From the NCBI RefSeq assembly GCF_039543825.1, contig NZ_BAABKM010000002.1, positions 466,133 to 530,132 of the forward strand: a stretch of 64,000 nucleotides of DNA, read 5' to 3'. The position numbers and the translations under genes were made by a program. This document shows, one piece after another, positions 8,484 through 18,463 of the stretch (positions are counted from its first letter, which is position 1; each line of letters starts with the position of its first letter). A model generated the notes under the pieces. That model was given only the letters and a program-made list of their open reading frames with translations. It did no database searches and was not told where the DNA came from. This DNA comes from Nocardioides conyzicola (GTDB lineage: Bacteria; Actinomycetota; Actinomycetes; Propionibacteriales; Nocardioidaceae).

Positions 8484-9086
8484 TCAGAGCTTGGCGAACG
8501 TGAAGTAGCGGTCGGTGGCCGTGCCGGCGCTGTTGTAGGTGTGCACGGCCATGTAGTAGCCGGTGCCGTTGCAGGCGCTCCCCCAGAAGTAGGGGTTGAC
8601 CACGACCGACCCGGCGTCGCTGGTGGACCCGATCAGGGTGGCCGCGAAGGGACCGCCCTGGTCGCCCCAGCCGTCGCCCACGATGCAGTAGACACCGGTC
8701 GCCGGGTGGGTCACCGTCGGTGCGGCGAGCGCGCCGCCGGAGCGGTAGATCGTGCCGCTCGGGGTGACGGTGACGAAGCCCTTGATCGAGCCGGCGTCGC
8801 CCTTCGCGCCCTTCTCTCCCTGCTCACCGGCAGGTCCCTGCGGACCCTGGGCTCCCTGCGGACCCTGAGCACCCTGGGCGCCCGTGGGGAGTGCCCCCTG
8901 GTGGAAGTCCTGGGCCTTGAGGGATCCGTTCTTCACCTTCGCGGAGGTGACGGTGTTCGACTTCAGCTGGGACGTGCCCACGCTGTTCTTGGGCAGCACG
9001 CCCGAGGCGTACGCCGTACCGCTGAGCGCCACACCGAGTGCGACGACGCTGACGACGAAGGACGGGGTGACCCGGGGAGTGCGCAT
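8484..9086 (-). CDS. Secreted collagen-like-repeat protein
   Basis: Exported protein of 200 residues, function unknown. An N-terminal signal peptide (TPSFVVSVVALGVALSGTAYA) is followed by LPKNSVGTSQLKSNTVTSAKVKNGSL, a surface-protein motif frequent in actinobacteria. About nine Gly-x-x triplets near 70-98 (GAQGPQGAQGPQGPAGEQG, EKGAKGDAG) form a short collagen-like segment. The C-terminal ~100 residues are Gly/Thr/Tyr-rich and probably a β-rich extracellular domain with two Cys. It is monocistronic and divergent from nothing obvious. Short Gly-x-x tracts expand and contract easily, so length may vary between strains. Confidence 0.75.
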   Translation of the reverse strand: MRTPRVTPSFVVSVVALGVALSGTAYASGVLPKNSVGTSQLKSNTVTSAKVKNGSLKAQDFHQGALPTGAQGAQGPQGAQGPQGPAGEQGEKGAKGDAGSIKGFVTVTPSGTIYRSGGALAAPTVTHPATGVYCIVGDGWGDQGGPFAATLIGSTSDAGSVVVNPYFWGSACNGTGYYMAVHTYNSAGTATDRYFTFAKL

Positions 9087-9163
9087 GGTGGCTCCTGGCA
9101 GACCGGCCGGACCTCGATGATCCGGCTCGTCGGTCCAGGAGCCGCGCGCCCCGAGCCACGGCG

Positions 9164-9179
9164 TGGCCCGATCGGGCCA
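9164..9179. other. Perfect 16-bp palindrome upstream of the collagen-like gene
   Basis: TGGCCCGA followed directly by its reverse complement TCGGGCCA. It lies 78 bases upstream of the collagen-like gene start and 16 bases beyond the stop of the leftward MBL-fold gene. It has no loop and no T-run, so it is a poor terminator. It could be an operator or chance in GC-rich sequence. Confidence 0.4.
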
Positions 9180-9194
9180 TTCGCCGGGCAGCTG

Positions 9195-9950
9195 TCAGAG
9201 GTCGTACGTCGCGCCGGCCCGCGCCAGGGAGACGGGGCCGTCGTACGCCGTGCGCGCCTCGGCCAGCGCGACCTCGGGGTCGTGCCACGGCGGCACGTGG
9301 GTGAGCACGAGCTGCCGCGACCCGCCCCGGCTCGCCGCAGCACCGGCGTCGACGCCGGTGAGGTGCAGGTCGGGCGGGTTCGGCTCCCCCGACACGAACG
9401 ACGCCTCCGCGAGGAGCAGGTCGGCATCGCGCGCGACCTCGTCCAGGGCGGCGCACGGCCCGGTGTCGCCGGTGTAGCCGAGCGTCACCCCGTCGGCGCT
9501 GATCCGCAGCCCGAAGGCCGGCACCGGGTGGGTCACCGGCACCGGCGTCACGGTGAACGGGCCGATGCCCACCGGGTCGCCCCACACCCGGAAGTCGAAC
9601 TCCGCGGTCATCCCGGGGTCGACCGGCAGGTCGTAGGCGCGCGCCATCCGGTCGGCGGTGTCGGGCGGGCCCCAGACGGGGATCCGCGGCTGCGGGCCGG
9701 TCGGGTGGTACTTGCGCATCACGTAGAAGCCGCAGAGGTCGAGGCAGTGGTCGGCGTGCAGGTGGCTGACGAGCACCGCGTCGATGCTGAGCGGGTCGGC
9801 GTACCTCTGGAGCGCACCGAGCGCGCCGTTGCCGAGGTCGACGAGGACCCGCCACGTGCGCCCCTCGTGCTCGGCCTCGAGCAGGTAGCAGCTCGCCGGG
9901 GAGTCCGGGCCGGGGTAGCTGCCGGAGCAGCCGACGACGGTGACCTTCAC
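9195..9950 (-). CDS. MBL-fold metallo-hydrolase, Rv1339-type phosphodiesterase candidate
   Basis: Metallo-β-lactamase-fold hydrolase of 251 residues, RNase Z-like in layout. The metal motif HLHADH occurs in VSHLHADHCLDLCG near 63-68, an additional Asp in GYTGDTGP, and a C-terminal His in LTHVPPWHD. The closest family I know is mycobacterial Rv1339, described as an atypical class II cyclic-AMP phosphodiesterase that lies just before rphA. A homologous neighbourhood (cysM on one side, rph-rdgB on the other) supports this, though the genes are separated here. The substrate is inferred, not shown. Confidence 0.75.
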   Translation of the reverse strand: MKVTVVGCSGSYPGPDSPASCYLLEAEHEGRTWRVLVDLGNGALGALQRYADPLSIDAVLVSHLHADHCLDLCGFYVMRKYHPTGPQPRIPVWGPPDTADRMARAYDLPVDPGMTAEFDFRVWGDPVGIGPFTVTPVPVTHPVPAFGLRISADGVTLGYTGDTGPCAALDEVARDADLLLAEASFVSGEPNPPDLHLTGVDAGAAASRGGSRQLVLTHVPPWHDPEVALAEARTAYDGPVSLARAGATYDL

Positions 9951-10098
9951 GGGGCGTCCCGGAGGTCGGCCCGGAGGGCGGCGGAGGCGAGGTCGTGCAC
10001 GGACGCAAGGCTAGAGCGTCGGGCCCCCACCAGGGAGCGCACGCGACCCACGTCACTGGAGATGCCGGTCACGCGGCGCGGGCGGGTAGCGTCACGGC

Positions 10099-11115
10099 AT
10101 GGCTTCGCGTCTCGGCCCCCTGGTCTGCGTCCTCACCCTGACCCTGCTCGTCCCAACCGGGGCGGCGAGCGGTCAGACGTCCGCCCCACCGCTCGAACGA
10201 GAGCCGGTCCCGAGCGCGATGCGGGTGCTGGCCATCTCGGTCGACGGCCTCAACACCGACGCGATCCGGCGCCTCGGCACGAAGGACGCCCCGACGTTCC
10301 ACCGGCTGCTCCGCGAGGGCGCCGGCACGCTCAACGCGCGCACGGAGTACGAGCAGAACGTCACGCTGCCCAACCACACCGGCATGATGACCGGCCGCCG
10401 GGTCGACCGGAAGCACGGCGGGCACGGCGTGACCTGGGACGACGACCGCCCGCGGATGACCGTCGGGAAGGCGGCCGGACACTCGGTCGAGTCGGTCTTC
10501 AGCGTGGTCCACGCCGCCGGCGGCACCACCGCGCTCTTCTCGACCAAGGAGAAGTTCGCGCTCTACCAGCGCTCGTGGCCGCGCAGCATCGACCGGTACT
10601 CGATGACCGAGGACCAGGCCCAGCTGGTGCGCTGGGCGACCTCGGACCTGGTCTCCACCGACCGGCCGTTCACCTTCCTGCACGTCTCGCTGCCCGACCG
10701 CTTCGGCCATGCGTACGGCGGGATGTCGAAGCAGTACCTCGCCGCCGTGCACCGGACCGACCGGCAGCTCGGCGCCCTCCTCCGGGCCGTCGACGGCGAC
10801 CCCGACCTGGCCGACCACCTCACGGTCATCCTCACCGCGGACCACGGCTTCATGCCCGGCCGCACCACGCACAGCCCCAAGGTGCTCGCCAACTACCGGA
10901 TCCCGTTCGTGGCCTGGGGCGCCGGCGTGAGCCACGGCGACCTCTACGCCCTCAACCCGGACTACCGCGACCCGGGCACGACGCGCCCGACGTACGCCGC
11001 CCGGCGGCAGCCGGTCCGCAACGGCGACCAGGGCAACCTGGCGCTCGACCTGCTCGGGCTGCGGGCGATCAAGGGCAGCGAGCTCGACGCCCGGCAGAAC
11101 CTCGACGTGAGCTGA
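10099..11115 (+). CDS. Secreted alkaline-phosphatase-superfamily phosphodiesterase/pyrophosphatase
   Basis: Exported hydrolase of the alkaline phosphatase superfamily, 338 residues. A signal peptide covers about 1-24. The metal and nucleophile sites are visible: ISVDGLNTDAI (first Asp), NVTLPNHTGM with the Thr nucleophile in T-x-P-N-H, PDRFGHAYG and LTADHGFMPG. This order matches nucleotide pyrophosphatase/phosphodiesterase-type enzymes acting on phosphodiesters outside the membrane. The substrate is unknown. The gene ends one base from the convergent cysM, so the two leave no room for a terminator between them. Confidence 0.82.
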   Translation: MASRLGPLVCVLTLTLLVPTGAASGQTSAPPLEREPVPSAMRVLAISVDGLNTDAIRRLGTKDAPTFHRLLREGAGTLNARTEYEQNVTLPNHTGMMTGRRVDRKHGGHGVTWDDDRPRMTVGKAAGHSVESVFSVVHAAGGTTALFSTKEKFALYQRSWPRSIDRYSMTEDQAQLVRWATSDLVSTDRPFTFLHVSLPDRFGHAYGGMSKQYLAAVHRTDRQLGALLRAVDGDPDLADHLTVILTADHGFMPGRTTHSPKVLANYRIPFVAWGAGVSHGDLYALNPDYRDPGTTRPTYAARRQPVRNGDQGNLALDLLGLRAIKGSELDARQNLDVS

Positions 11116-11116
11116 A

Positions 11117-12625
<1,509 letters not shown>

Positions 12626-12898
12626 TCACCCGCCGGCGACGGCGGGGAGGACGACGACCTGGTCGCCGTCGCTGAGCACGGCCTCGAGCCCGCCGATGAA
12701 GCGCACGTCCTCGTCGTTGACGTAGACGTTGACGAACCGGCGCAGGTCGCCGTTCTCGAGGAGGCGGTCCTTGATGCCGGGGTGGCTGGCCTCGAGGTCG
12801 TCGATGAGCGCGCTCAGGCTGGCGCCGTCGGCGTTGACCGCCTTCTCGCCGCCCGTGTAGTTGCGCAGGATGGTCGGGATCCGGACCTCGATGGCCAT
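12626..12898 (-). CDS. cysO: CysO, MoaD/ThiS-like sulfur-carrier protein
   Basis: Ubiquitin-fold sulfur carrier of 90 residues. Its C-terminal Gly-Gly (AVAGG) is converted to a thiocarboxylate that donates sulfur to CysM. The core (VRIPTILRNYTGG-KAV, LIDDLEASHPGIKDRL, VYVNDEDVRFIGG) matches mycobacterial CysO closely. It lies between the Mec protease gene (10-base gap) and the NYN gene. Cysteine added to the C-terminus is released by Mec. Confidence 0.94.
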   Translation of the reverse strand: MAIEVRIPTILRNYTGGEKAVNADGASLSALIDDLEASHPGIKDRLLENGDLRRFVNVYVNDEDVRFIGGLEAVLSDGDQVVVLPAVAGG

Positions 12899-12908
12899 GG
12901 TGTGCTCC

Positions 12909-13346
12909 TCAGTTCTTTGCTGGCAGGTCGTCCACGACGGTGACCTCTTCCTCGGTCACCTCGCCGTCGACGATTCTGTAGGACCTGAACTCCACGGGAC
13001 CGTCGTTATTCCCGTGGTCGCGCGTGCTGACCAGCACGTAGTGGGCGTTGGGCTCGCTCGCGAGGCCGATGTCCGTGCGGCTGGGATAGGCCTCGGTGGC
13101 CGTGTGCGAGTGGTAGACGACGACCGGCTCCTCGTCGTTCTGGTCCATCTCCTTGTAGAGCTGGAGCAGGTCGGTGGAGTCGAACTCGTAGAACGTGGGC
13201 GACCCGGCGGCGTTCACCATCTCGACCAGCCGCTCGGGGCGGTCGCTGCCCTCGGGACCGGCGACGACGCCGCAGGCCTCGTCGGGGTGGTCACGCTTGG
13301 CGTGGGCGACGATGCCGTCGTACGTCGCTCGGTCGATGGTCAGCAC
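12909..13346 (-). CDS. mec: Mec-type JAMM zinc metalloprotease releasing cysteine from CysO
   Basis: MPN+/JAMM peptidase of 145 residues. The motif is complete: Glu23 in DEACG, His79-Ser-His81 in YHSHTATEAYPS and the S-x-x-D element SRTD. In mycobacteria Mec cleaves the CysO-cysteine adduct. The GTG start at 13346 is chosen because family similarity begins there (LTIDRATYDGIVAHA); the much longer upstream reading frame is only antisense to nothing and out of frame with the MFS gene. The first codons overlap the end of the MFS gene by 7 bases. Confidence 0.92.
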   Translation of the reverse strand: MLTIDRATYDGIVAHAKRDHPDEACGVVAGPEGSDRPERLVEMVNAAGSPTFYEFDSTDLLQLYKEMDQNDEEPVVVYHSHTATEAYPSRTDIGLASEPNAHYVLVSTRDHGNNDGPVEFRSYRIVDGEVTEEEVTVVDDLPAKN

Positions 13347-14587
13347 CGCTCCAGCGTAGGGGCAGCCGTCTGCTCGTCGGCCACGAGCCCGCCTCCCGGA
13401 CCCGTGCCCAGCAGCGTCGTGGCGAGCGTGGCACCGGCCGCGAGCACCGCCGCCGCGACCAGGAGACCGGCGCCCAGACCGGCACCGTCGGCGACCACGC
13501 TGACCACGGCGAGACCGACCACCCCGCCCACCTGCTGGGTGGTGGTGACGAACCCGGACGCCGCTCCGCTGTGCTCGGTCGGCGCGTCCGCCATCGCCAG
13601 CGTCGTCACCTGGGGCATCGCCAGGCCGAAGCCGGTGCCCATGATCGCGAACGCGGGAGCGACGTCGGTCCAGAAGCTCCCCTCGACGGGAGTACGGGCG
13701 AGCAGCAGCAACCCGCCGACGAACAGGACGAGTCCGGCGACGAGCACGCGCGCCGCGCCGTACCTCTCCGCGAGGCGTCCGCTCAGCACCAGGGAGGAGA
13801 CGGCGATGGCGAGGGTCACCGGCAGGTAGGACAGGCCGGTCTCCATCGGGTCGAGGCCGAGCACGTCCTGCAGGTAGAGCGCGCTGAGGAACTGGAAGCT
13901 GAACCCCGCCATCGTCATGGTCAGCAGGACGCCGTTGGCGACGAGGAAGCGACGGGCGCGGAACAACGCGGCCGGGACGAGACCGCTGGTGCCGGCCCCG
14001 CTCCCCCGAGTGCTGCGCGCCGGGTCCAGGTGGCGGAGGGCGACGAGGAACGTGAGCAACCCGATCGGGAGGTTGACGAGGAAGACCAACCGCCACGACG
14101 CCAGGTCGACCAGCAGCCCGCCGGCCACGACGCCGATCGAGGCCCCGGCGGCTCCGACGAACGCGAGCAGCCCGAACGCCTGGGTGCGCCGCCGCTCGTC
14201 GTCGTCGAAGAGGCGGGCGATCATGCCGAGCACGACCGCCGACGCGAGCGCACCACCGACGCCCTGGAGGAAGCGGGCGCCGACCAGGAGCTCAGGACCG
14301 GGGGCGATGCCGCACAGCGCCGAGGCGGCGGTGAAGACGGCCAGCCCGGCGAGGAACACCCGTCGCGCGCCGACCAGGTCGGAGAGCCGACCGGCCGGGA
14401 GGAGCAGCAGGGCGAACGCGACGAAGAACGCGTTGACGACCCACGCCAGTCCGGTGCCGGAGAACCCGAGGTCGGCGCGGATCGTCGGCAGCGCGACGTT
14501 CACGATCGTGCCGTCGAGGATCACCATCAGCTGGGTGGCAGTGAGCGCGGCGAGCGCCCAGGTGCGTGAGCGGGATGAGTCGGTCAT
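13340..14587 (-). CDS. MFS drug-efflux transporter, DHA2/EmrB-like
   Basis: Proton-linked multidrug exporter of 415 residues with 12 or more hydrophobic segments. DHA2 landmarks are present: LDGTIVNVALPTIRADLG in the first helix (motif D1), GRLSDLVGARRV (motif A) and FLQGVGGALASAVVLGMIARLF in helix 4. Its length suggests 12 helices rather than the usual 14 of DHA2. The preceding divergently unrelated but collinear marR gene (49-bp gap) probably represses it; the two upstream regions share an 11-bp box. It has been inserted between nudix and mec in a block that is otherwise conserved in mycobacteria. Confidence 0.88.
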   Translation of the reverse strand: MTDSSRSRTWALAALTATQLMVILDGTIVNVALPTIRADLGFSGTGLAWVVNAFFVAFALLLLPAGRLSDLVGARRVFLAGLAVFTAASALCGIAPGPELLVGARFLQGVGGALASAVVLGMIARLFDDDERRRTQAFGLLAFVGAAGASIGVVAGGLLVDLASWRLVFLVNLPIGLLTFLVALRHLDPARSTRGSGAGTSGLVPAALFRARRFLVANGVLLTMTMAGFSFQFLSALYLQDVLGLDPMETGLSYLPVTLAIAVSSLVLSGRLAERYGAARVLVAGLVLFVGGLLLLARTPVEGSFWTDVAPAFAIMGTGFGLAMPQVTTLAMADAPTEHSGAASGFVTTTQQVGGVVGLAVVSVVADGAGLGAGLLVAAAVLAAGATLATTLLGTGPGGGLVADEQTAAPTLERC

Positions 14588-14601
14588 AGAAACGACCGTA
14601 G

Positions 14602-14612
14602 CAAATCGTCCC
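14602..14612. promoter_or_regulatory. Box upstream of the MFS gene shared with the marR operator region
   Basis: CAAATCGTCCC, the reverse complement of GGGACGATTTG. The marR upstream region holds GGGACGATCTG at 15158-15168, a 10 of 11 match. It lies 15 bases before the MFS start. It may be a half-site for the MarR protein. Confidence 0.35.
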
Positions 14613-14635
14613 GTATAAAACCATTCTTTGCAGAC

Positions 14636-15127
14636 CTATGCCGGTGCGGAAGGAACTCTGCGGCGTCGTTGCGGTGCGGTGTGGGAGGGCGTCGAGAGCA
14701 CGCCCTGGGTGAGGAGCTCCAGCGCGTCGACCAGGGCGGCCCGCCGGACCTCGCTGAGCTCGCCCAGCACCCGATCGATGAGCTCCCCCGCGACAGCGTG
14801 CGCCTGGTGCAGCACCCGCCGCCCCTCGGGGGTCAGCCCCACCACCCGCGCCCGGCGGTCCGTGGACGACACCCGCCGCTCGGCGTACCCAGCCCGCTCC
14901 AGCGCGTCGAGGGTGACGACCATGGTGGTCTTGTCGAGGCCCGCCAGCTCGGCGATCTCGGTCTGCGACCGCTCCTCGTCCTCGGCCTTCCAGAGCACGC
15001 AGTACTCGCGCACGGTGACGCCGACGCCGTCGAGGGCGGCGCCGAGCTGGGCGGCGAGGGCGTACGCGGCCTGGTTCAGCAGGAACGACAGGTCGACGGG
15101 AGGCGGGGTGGAGGACGGGCGGGGCAT
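14636..15127 (-). CDS. MarR-family transcriptional regulator
   Basis: Winged-helix regulator of 163 residues. The DNA-binding core is near 45-105: EYCVLWKAEDEERSQTEIAEL, LDKTTMVVTLDALERAGY and the wing SSTDRRARVVGLTPEGR. The start at 15127 is preferred to one 15 codons upstream because a dyad with a TTGACA-like element lies over the upstream alternative, and the fold begins only after residue 10. The gene reads into the MFS exporter 49 bases downstream, a usual repressor-exporter arrangement. Confidence 0.88.
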   Translation of the reverse strand: MPRPSSTPPPVDLSFLLNQAAYALAAQLGAALDGVGVTVREYCVLWKAEDEERSQTEIAELAGLDKTTMVVTLDALERAGYAERRVSSTDRRARVVGLTPEGRRVLHQAHAVAGELIDRVLGELSEVRRAALVDALELLTQGVLSTPSHTAPQRRRRVPSAPA

Positions 15128-15157
15128 GGTTCGACTGTAGCCAGAACCTTCCGATGC

Positions 15158-15178
15158 GGGACGATCTGTCAACAGACC
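15158..15178. promoter_or_regulatory. Candidate MarR operator and -35 region upstream of marR
   Basis: A near-perfect 16-bp dyad at 15163-15178, GATCTGT-CA-ACAGACC, contains TTGACA on the minus strand (15172-15167). The 11-bp box at 15158-15168 is shared with the MFS upstream region. A repressor bound here would cover the -35 element, giving autoregulation. No strong -10 is visible. Confidence 0.5.
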
Positions 15179-15194
15179 ATCCCGGCAGAACAGG

Positions 15195-15674
15195 TCAGCG
15201 GTGGAACCGGGCGGCGGTCTCGCCCGCGAGCACGTCGTCGATCCGCCGCAGCAGCCAGTCGGTCATCGGCGGCAGGGCGTCGACCGGCCACCACCGCACC
15301 TCGACGTTCTCGTCGTCGGCCACCCGCGCCTCTCCCGAGACCCACGCGCAGTCGAAGGTGAGGTCGAGGTAGACCCCGAGGTCACCGTTGCCGTGGACGA
15401 CCTGCGGGCTGGCGCTGACGGCCGCCAGCCGGTCGACCGCGACGACGACGCCGGTCTCCTCGAGCGCCTCCCGGGCAGCCCCGACGGCGGGCTCCTCGCC
15501 CGGGTCCAGGATGCCGGTGATCGGCGCCCACTCGCCGTTGTCGGCACGCAGCGTCAGCAGGATCTCCGTGTCGGCGCCGCGGCCGCGCCGTACGACGGCG
15601 GTCACGGCGGGGAGCCAGAGCTCACGCGTGCCGACGAGCGCGCGCAGCTCGGCGACGAAGGGCGGAATGGGCAT
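15195..15674 (-). CDS. NUDIX hydrolase
   Basis: Nucleoside-diphosphate-linked pyrophosphatase of 159 residues. The Nudix box G-x5-E-x7-REUxEExGU is complete in GILDPGEEPAVGAAREALEETGV near 58-80. The substrate cannot be told; the N-terminal PIPPFVAELRALVG is common in actinobacterial ADP-ribose-type Nudix proteins. The start overlaps the DUF2017 stop by one base (TGATG), so it is co-translated with clpS and DUF2017. Confidence 0.9.
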   Translation of the reverse strand: MPIPPFVAELRALVGTRELWLPAVTAVVRRGRGADTEILLTLRADNGEWAPITGILDPGEEPAVGAAREALEETGVVVAVDRLAAVSASPQVVHGNGDLGVYLDLTFDCAWVSGEARVADDENVEVRWWPVDALPPMTDWLLRRIDDVLAGETAARFHR

Positions 15675-16258
15675 CAGGCGCTCAGTGCTCCCACCAGGGT
15701 CTCCTGCAGGTAGCCGACCCACTCGTAGATGTCGTGCGCCTGGGAGCGGGGGTCCTCCTCGGGCAGCGCGTCCCAGTAGGCCTCGTCGCCCTCCTCGACC
15801 CCGAGCCGGGTGGCGAGCGCGAGCCGCAGGTCGGTGAACGACCGCATCCAGGTCTCCGCGGTCGGCGCGTCGAGCTCGACGTCGATCATCAGGCCGTCCT
15901 CGGTCAGCTCCTGCGGGAGCCCGGCCTCCTCCAGCCCGTCGATGATCGCGATCGCGGCCGCCGCCTTGCCGTCGCGCAGGCCGCCCTCGGTGAACCGGCG
16001 GAACTCCGAGGCCGCCTCCTCGTCCTTGGGGTACGCCGTCGGGAAGAGGCGCGCGAGCACCGGGTCCTCCGGCTCCTGGGTCGGACCGGAGAAGTCCATC
16101 AGGGCCTCGAAGGGATCCACGTCGTCTCGTGGGACCGCGGCCTCGTTGCGCAGCAGCTCGACCAGCTGGCCCGCGAGGGAGCGCAGCAGGTCGGCCTCGA
16201 AACCGGAGAAGTTGGCGATGATGAGCTTGCTGCGGCGGTGTCGGTGGAACCCGGACAT
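15674..16258 (-). CDS. DUF2017 family protein
   Basis: Cytosolic, acidic, helical protein of 194 residues found in actinobacteria directly after clpS (Rv1332 in M. tuberculosis). No catalytic motif is visible; conserved features are SGFEADLLRSLAGQLVELL at the N-terminus, DPVLARLFPTAYP near 67-79 and DIYEWVGYLQETLV at the C-terminus. The start overlaps the clpS stop by one base. The tight link to clpS suggests a role with the Clp protease, but that is only inference. Confidence 0.85.
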   Translation of the reverse strand: MSGFHRHRRSKLIIANFSGFEADLLRSLAGQLVELLRNEAAVPRDDVDPFEALMDFSGPTQEPEDPVLARLFPTAYPKDEEAASEFRRFTEGGLRDGKAAAAIAIIDGLEEAGLPQELTEDGLMIDVELDAPTAETWMRSFTDLRLALATRLGVEEGDEAYWDALPEEDPRSQAHDIYEWVGYLQETLVGALSA

Positions 16259-16557
16259 CAGTCCTGCTTGTCCATCGTCGCCCACAGCCCGTACTCGTGC
16301 ATCGCCTGCACGTCGCGCTCCATCTCCTCGCGGCTGCCGTGGCTGACCACGGACTTGCCGTCCTCGTGGACCTCGATCATCAGCTTCTCCGCCTTCTTCT
16401 TGGAGTACCCGAAGTACTTCTGGAAGACGTAGGTCACGTAGGACATCAGGTTGACCGGATCGTTCCAGACGATCGTCACCCAGGGCTTGGCCGTCTGGAC
16501 GATCTCGTCTGCTGTGGTGGTCGGTTCGACCCCGACGGGCGCGGTCACGTGCCCCAT
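16258..16557 (-). CDS. clpS: ClpS adaptor of the Clp protease (N-end rule)
   Basis: Adaptor delivering N-degron substrates to ClpC/ClpA. It has 99 residues. The substrate-binding signature is present: [21 protein letters not shown] near 25-45 (the WNDPVN Asn-Asp pair binds the N-terminal amino group), and a later HEDGKSVV stretch. The start at 16557 leaves only 18 bases to the divergent pncB start, so each promoter must reach into the other gene or the mRNAs are leaderless. Confidence 0.93.
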   Translation of the reverse strand: MGHVTAPVGVEPTTTADEIVQTAKPWVTIVWNDPVNLMSYVTYVFQKYFGYSKKKAEKLMIEVHEDGKSVVSHGSREEMERDVQAMHEYGLWATMDKQD

Positions 16558-16575
16558 GTTGGCACACTGTCGGTC

Positions 16576-17871
16576 GTGGCTACTCCCCCGACGCAGGGCA
16601 CCGCACTGTTGACCGATCACTACGAGCTGACGATGCTGCAGGCCGCCCTGCAGTCCGGCACCGCCCACCGGCGCTCGGTCTTCGAGCTCTTCCCCCGGCG
16701 GCTCCCCGAGGGCCGTCGGTACGGCGTCGTCGCCGGCGTCGGCCGGGCCCTCGACGCCATCGAGCGGTTCGCCTTCGACGCGCCGACCCTCGCCTTCCTG
16801 GAGGAGATCGTCGACGGTCCCACCCTGGAGTGGCTGGCGTCCTACCGCTTCTCCGGCGACGTGTGGGGCTACGGCGAGGGCGAGGCGTACTTCCCGTTCT
16901 CGCCGCTGCTGGTGGTCGAGTCGACCTTCGCCGAGGCGGTGCTGCTCGAGACCGTGCTGCTCTCGATCTACAACCACGACTCGGCGGTCGCCTCGGCCGC
17001 GTCGCGGATGACCCTGGCCGCCGGCGACCGGCCGTGCATCGAGATGGGCTCGCGTCGCACCCACGAGGAGGCGGCGGTCGCGGCCGCGCGGGCGGCGTAC
17101 GTCGCCGGCTTCGCCGCGAGCTCCAACCTGGCCGCCCGGCAGCGGTACGGCGTACCGACGACCGGCACCAGCGCGCACAGCTTCACCCTGCTGCACGACT
17201 CCGAGGCCGACGCGTTCCGGGCGCAGGTCGACGCGCTCGGCAAGGACACGACCCTCCTGGTCGACACGTACGACGTGGCCGCGGCGGTGCGGCTGGCGGT
17301 CGAGACCGCCGGGCCCGGCCTCGGCGCCGTCCGCCTCGACTCGGGCGACCTCGCCGTCCTCGCCACCCAGGTCCGCGCCCAGCTCGACGCGCTCGGCGCG
17401 ACCGGCACCCGCATCATCGTGACCAGCGACCTCGACGAGCACGCGATCGCAGCACTCGCTGCCGCACCGGTCGACGGGTACGGCGTCGGCACCGAGCTCG
17501 TCACCGGCAGCGGTCACCCGACGTGCGGGTTCGTCTACAAGCTGGTCGCCCACGAGTCCGCCTCGGGCGAGATGATGTCGGTGGCCAAGAAGAGCGTCGA
17601 CAAGATCTCGGTCGGCGGGCGCAAGTACGCCCTGCGCCGGCGTACGGCGTCGGGAGTGGCGGAGGCCGAGGTCGTCGGGATCGGTCACCGCCCCGTCGAC
17701 GACGGCGACGACCGCGCGCTGCTCGTGCCGCTGGTCCGGGACGGCGAGGTCGTCGGCCGTGAGTCGCTCGACGACGCCCGCGCACGGCACCTCGCCTCCC
17801 GGGCGGAGCTGCCGGTCGCCAGCCAGCAGATGTCGCGGGGCGAGCCGGTCATCCCGACCGTCCACGAGTGA
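16576..17871 (+). CDS. pncB: Nicotinate phosphoribosyltransferase
   Basis: Enzyme of NAD salvage forming nicotinate mononucleotide from nicotinate, PRPP and ATP. It has 431 residues. The N-terminus [16 protein letters not shown] and FELFPRRLP are hallmarks. The catalytic His region is [14 protein letters not shown], and the phosphate-binding segment is [12 protein letters not shown] and later [19 protein letters not shown]. The GTG start at 16576 is chosen because family similarity begins directly after it. It is followed by pncA (16-base gap) and is divergent from clpS, as pncB1 (Rv1330c) is in M. tuberculosis. Confidence 0.95.
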   Translation: MATPPTQGTALLTDHYELTMLQAALQSGTAHRRSVFELFPRRLPEGRRYGVVAGVGRALDAIERFAFDAPTLAFLEEIVDGPTLEWLASYRFSGDVWGYGEGEAYFPFSPLLVVESTFAEAVLLETVLLSIYNHDSAVASAASRMTLAAGDRPCIEMGSRRTHEEAAVAAARAAYVAGFAASSNLAARQRYGVPTTGTSAHSFTLLHDSEADAFRAQVDALGKDTTLLVDTYDVAAAVRLAVETAGPGLGAVRLDSGDLAVLATQVRAQLDALGATGTRIIVTSDLDEHAIAALAAAPVDGYGVGTELVTGSGHPTCGFVYKLVAHESASGEMMSVAKKSVDKISVGGRKYALRRRTASGVAEAEVVGIGHRPVDDGDDRALLVPLVRDGEVVGRESLDDARARHLASRAELPVASQQMSRGEPVIPTVHE

Positions 17872-17887
17872 CCGCTAGCCTCGACCC

Positions 17888-18463
17888 ATGAAGCACGCGC
17901 TGATCGTGACCGACGTGCAGAACGACTTCTGCGAGGGCGGTTCGCTGCCCGTCGCGGGCGGGGCGCGGGTGGCCGCCGACATCGGCGCGGTGCTGCGGGC
18001 GTGGGCGGCGAAGGGTGCCGGCGCCCCGGCGTACGACCACGTCGTCGCGACCAAGGACCACCACGTCGACCCGGGCAGCCACTGGTCGCGGGAGCCCGAC
18101 TTCGCGGAGTCGTGGCCGGTGCACTGCCGGGTCGGCACGGACGGCGAGGCGTTCCACCCCAACCTCGACCCGCAGCCCTTCGACGCGATCTTCCTCAAGG
18201 GCGAGGAGGCGGCGGCGTACTCCGGCTTCGAGGGCCGCACCGTCGACGGCGTCGGGCTGACCGAGTGGCTGCGCGAGCACGGGGTGACGTCGGTGGACGT
18301 CTGCGGCATCGCGACCGACTACTGCGTGCGGGCGACGGCACTGGACGCCGCCGGGGCGGGCTTCAGCACCCGGCTGCTGAGCGACCTGTGCGCCGGTGTC
18401 GCGCCGGACACGAGCGAGGCGGCCCTGGCCGAGATGCGCGCCGCGGGAGTGACCGTTGTCTGA
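17888..18463 (+). CDS. pncA: Nicotinamidase
   Basis: Isochorismatase-fold amidase turning nicotinamide into nicotinate, which PncB then uses. It has 191 residues. The catalytic triad is visible: Asp9 (VTDVQNDF), Lys104 (FLKGEEA) and Cys146 (GIATDYCV). The metal-site region is TKDHHVDPGSHW. PncA is the activator of pyrazinamide in mycobacteria. It lies directly after pncB, giving a complete two-step salvage operon. Confidence 0.95.
   Translation: MKHALIVTDVQNDFCEGGSLPVAGGARVAADIGAVLRAWAAKGAGAPAYDHVVATKDHHVDPGSHWSREPDFAESWPVHCRVGTDGEAFHPNLDPQPFDAIFLKGEEAAAYSGFEGRTVDGVGLTEWLREHGVTSVDVCGIATDYCVRATALDAAGAGFSTRLLSDLCAGVAPDTSEAALAEMRAAGVTVV

Noticed and set aside
16558..17865. Long upstream extension of clpS on the minus strand
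   Set aside because: It is antisense to pncB; the ClpS family begins at 16557.
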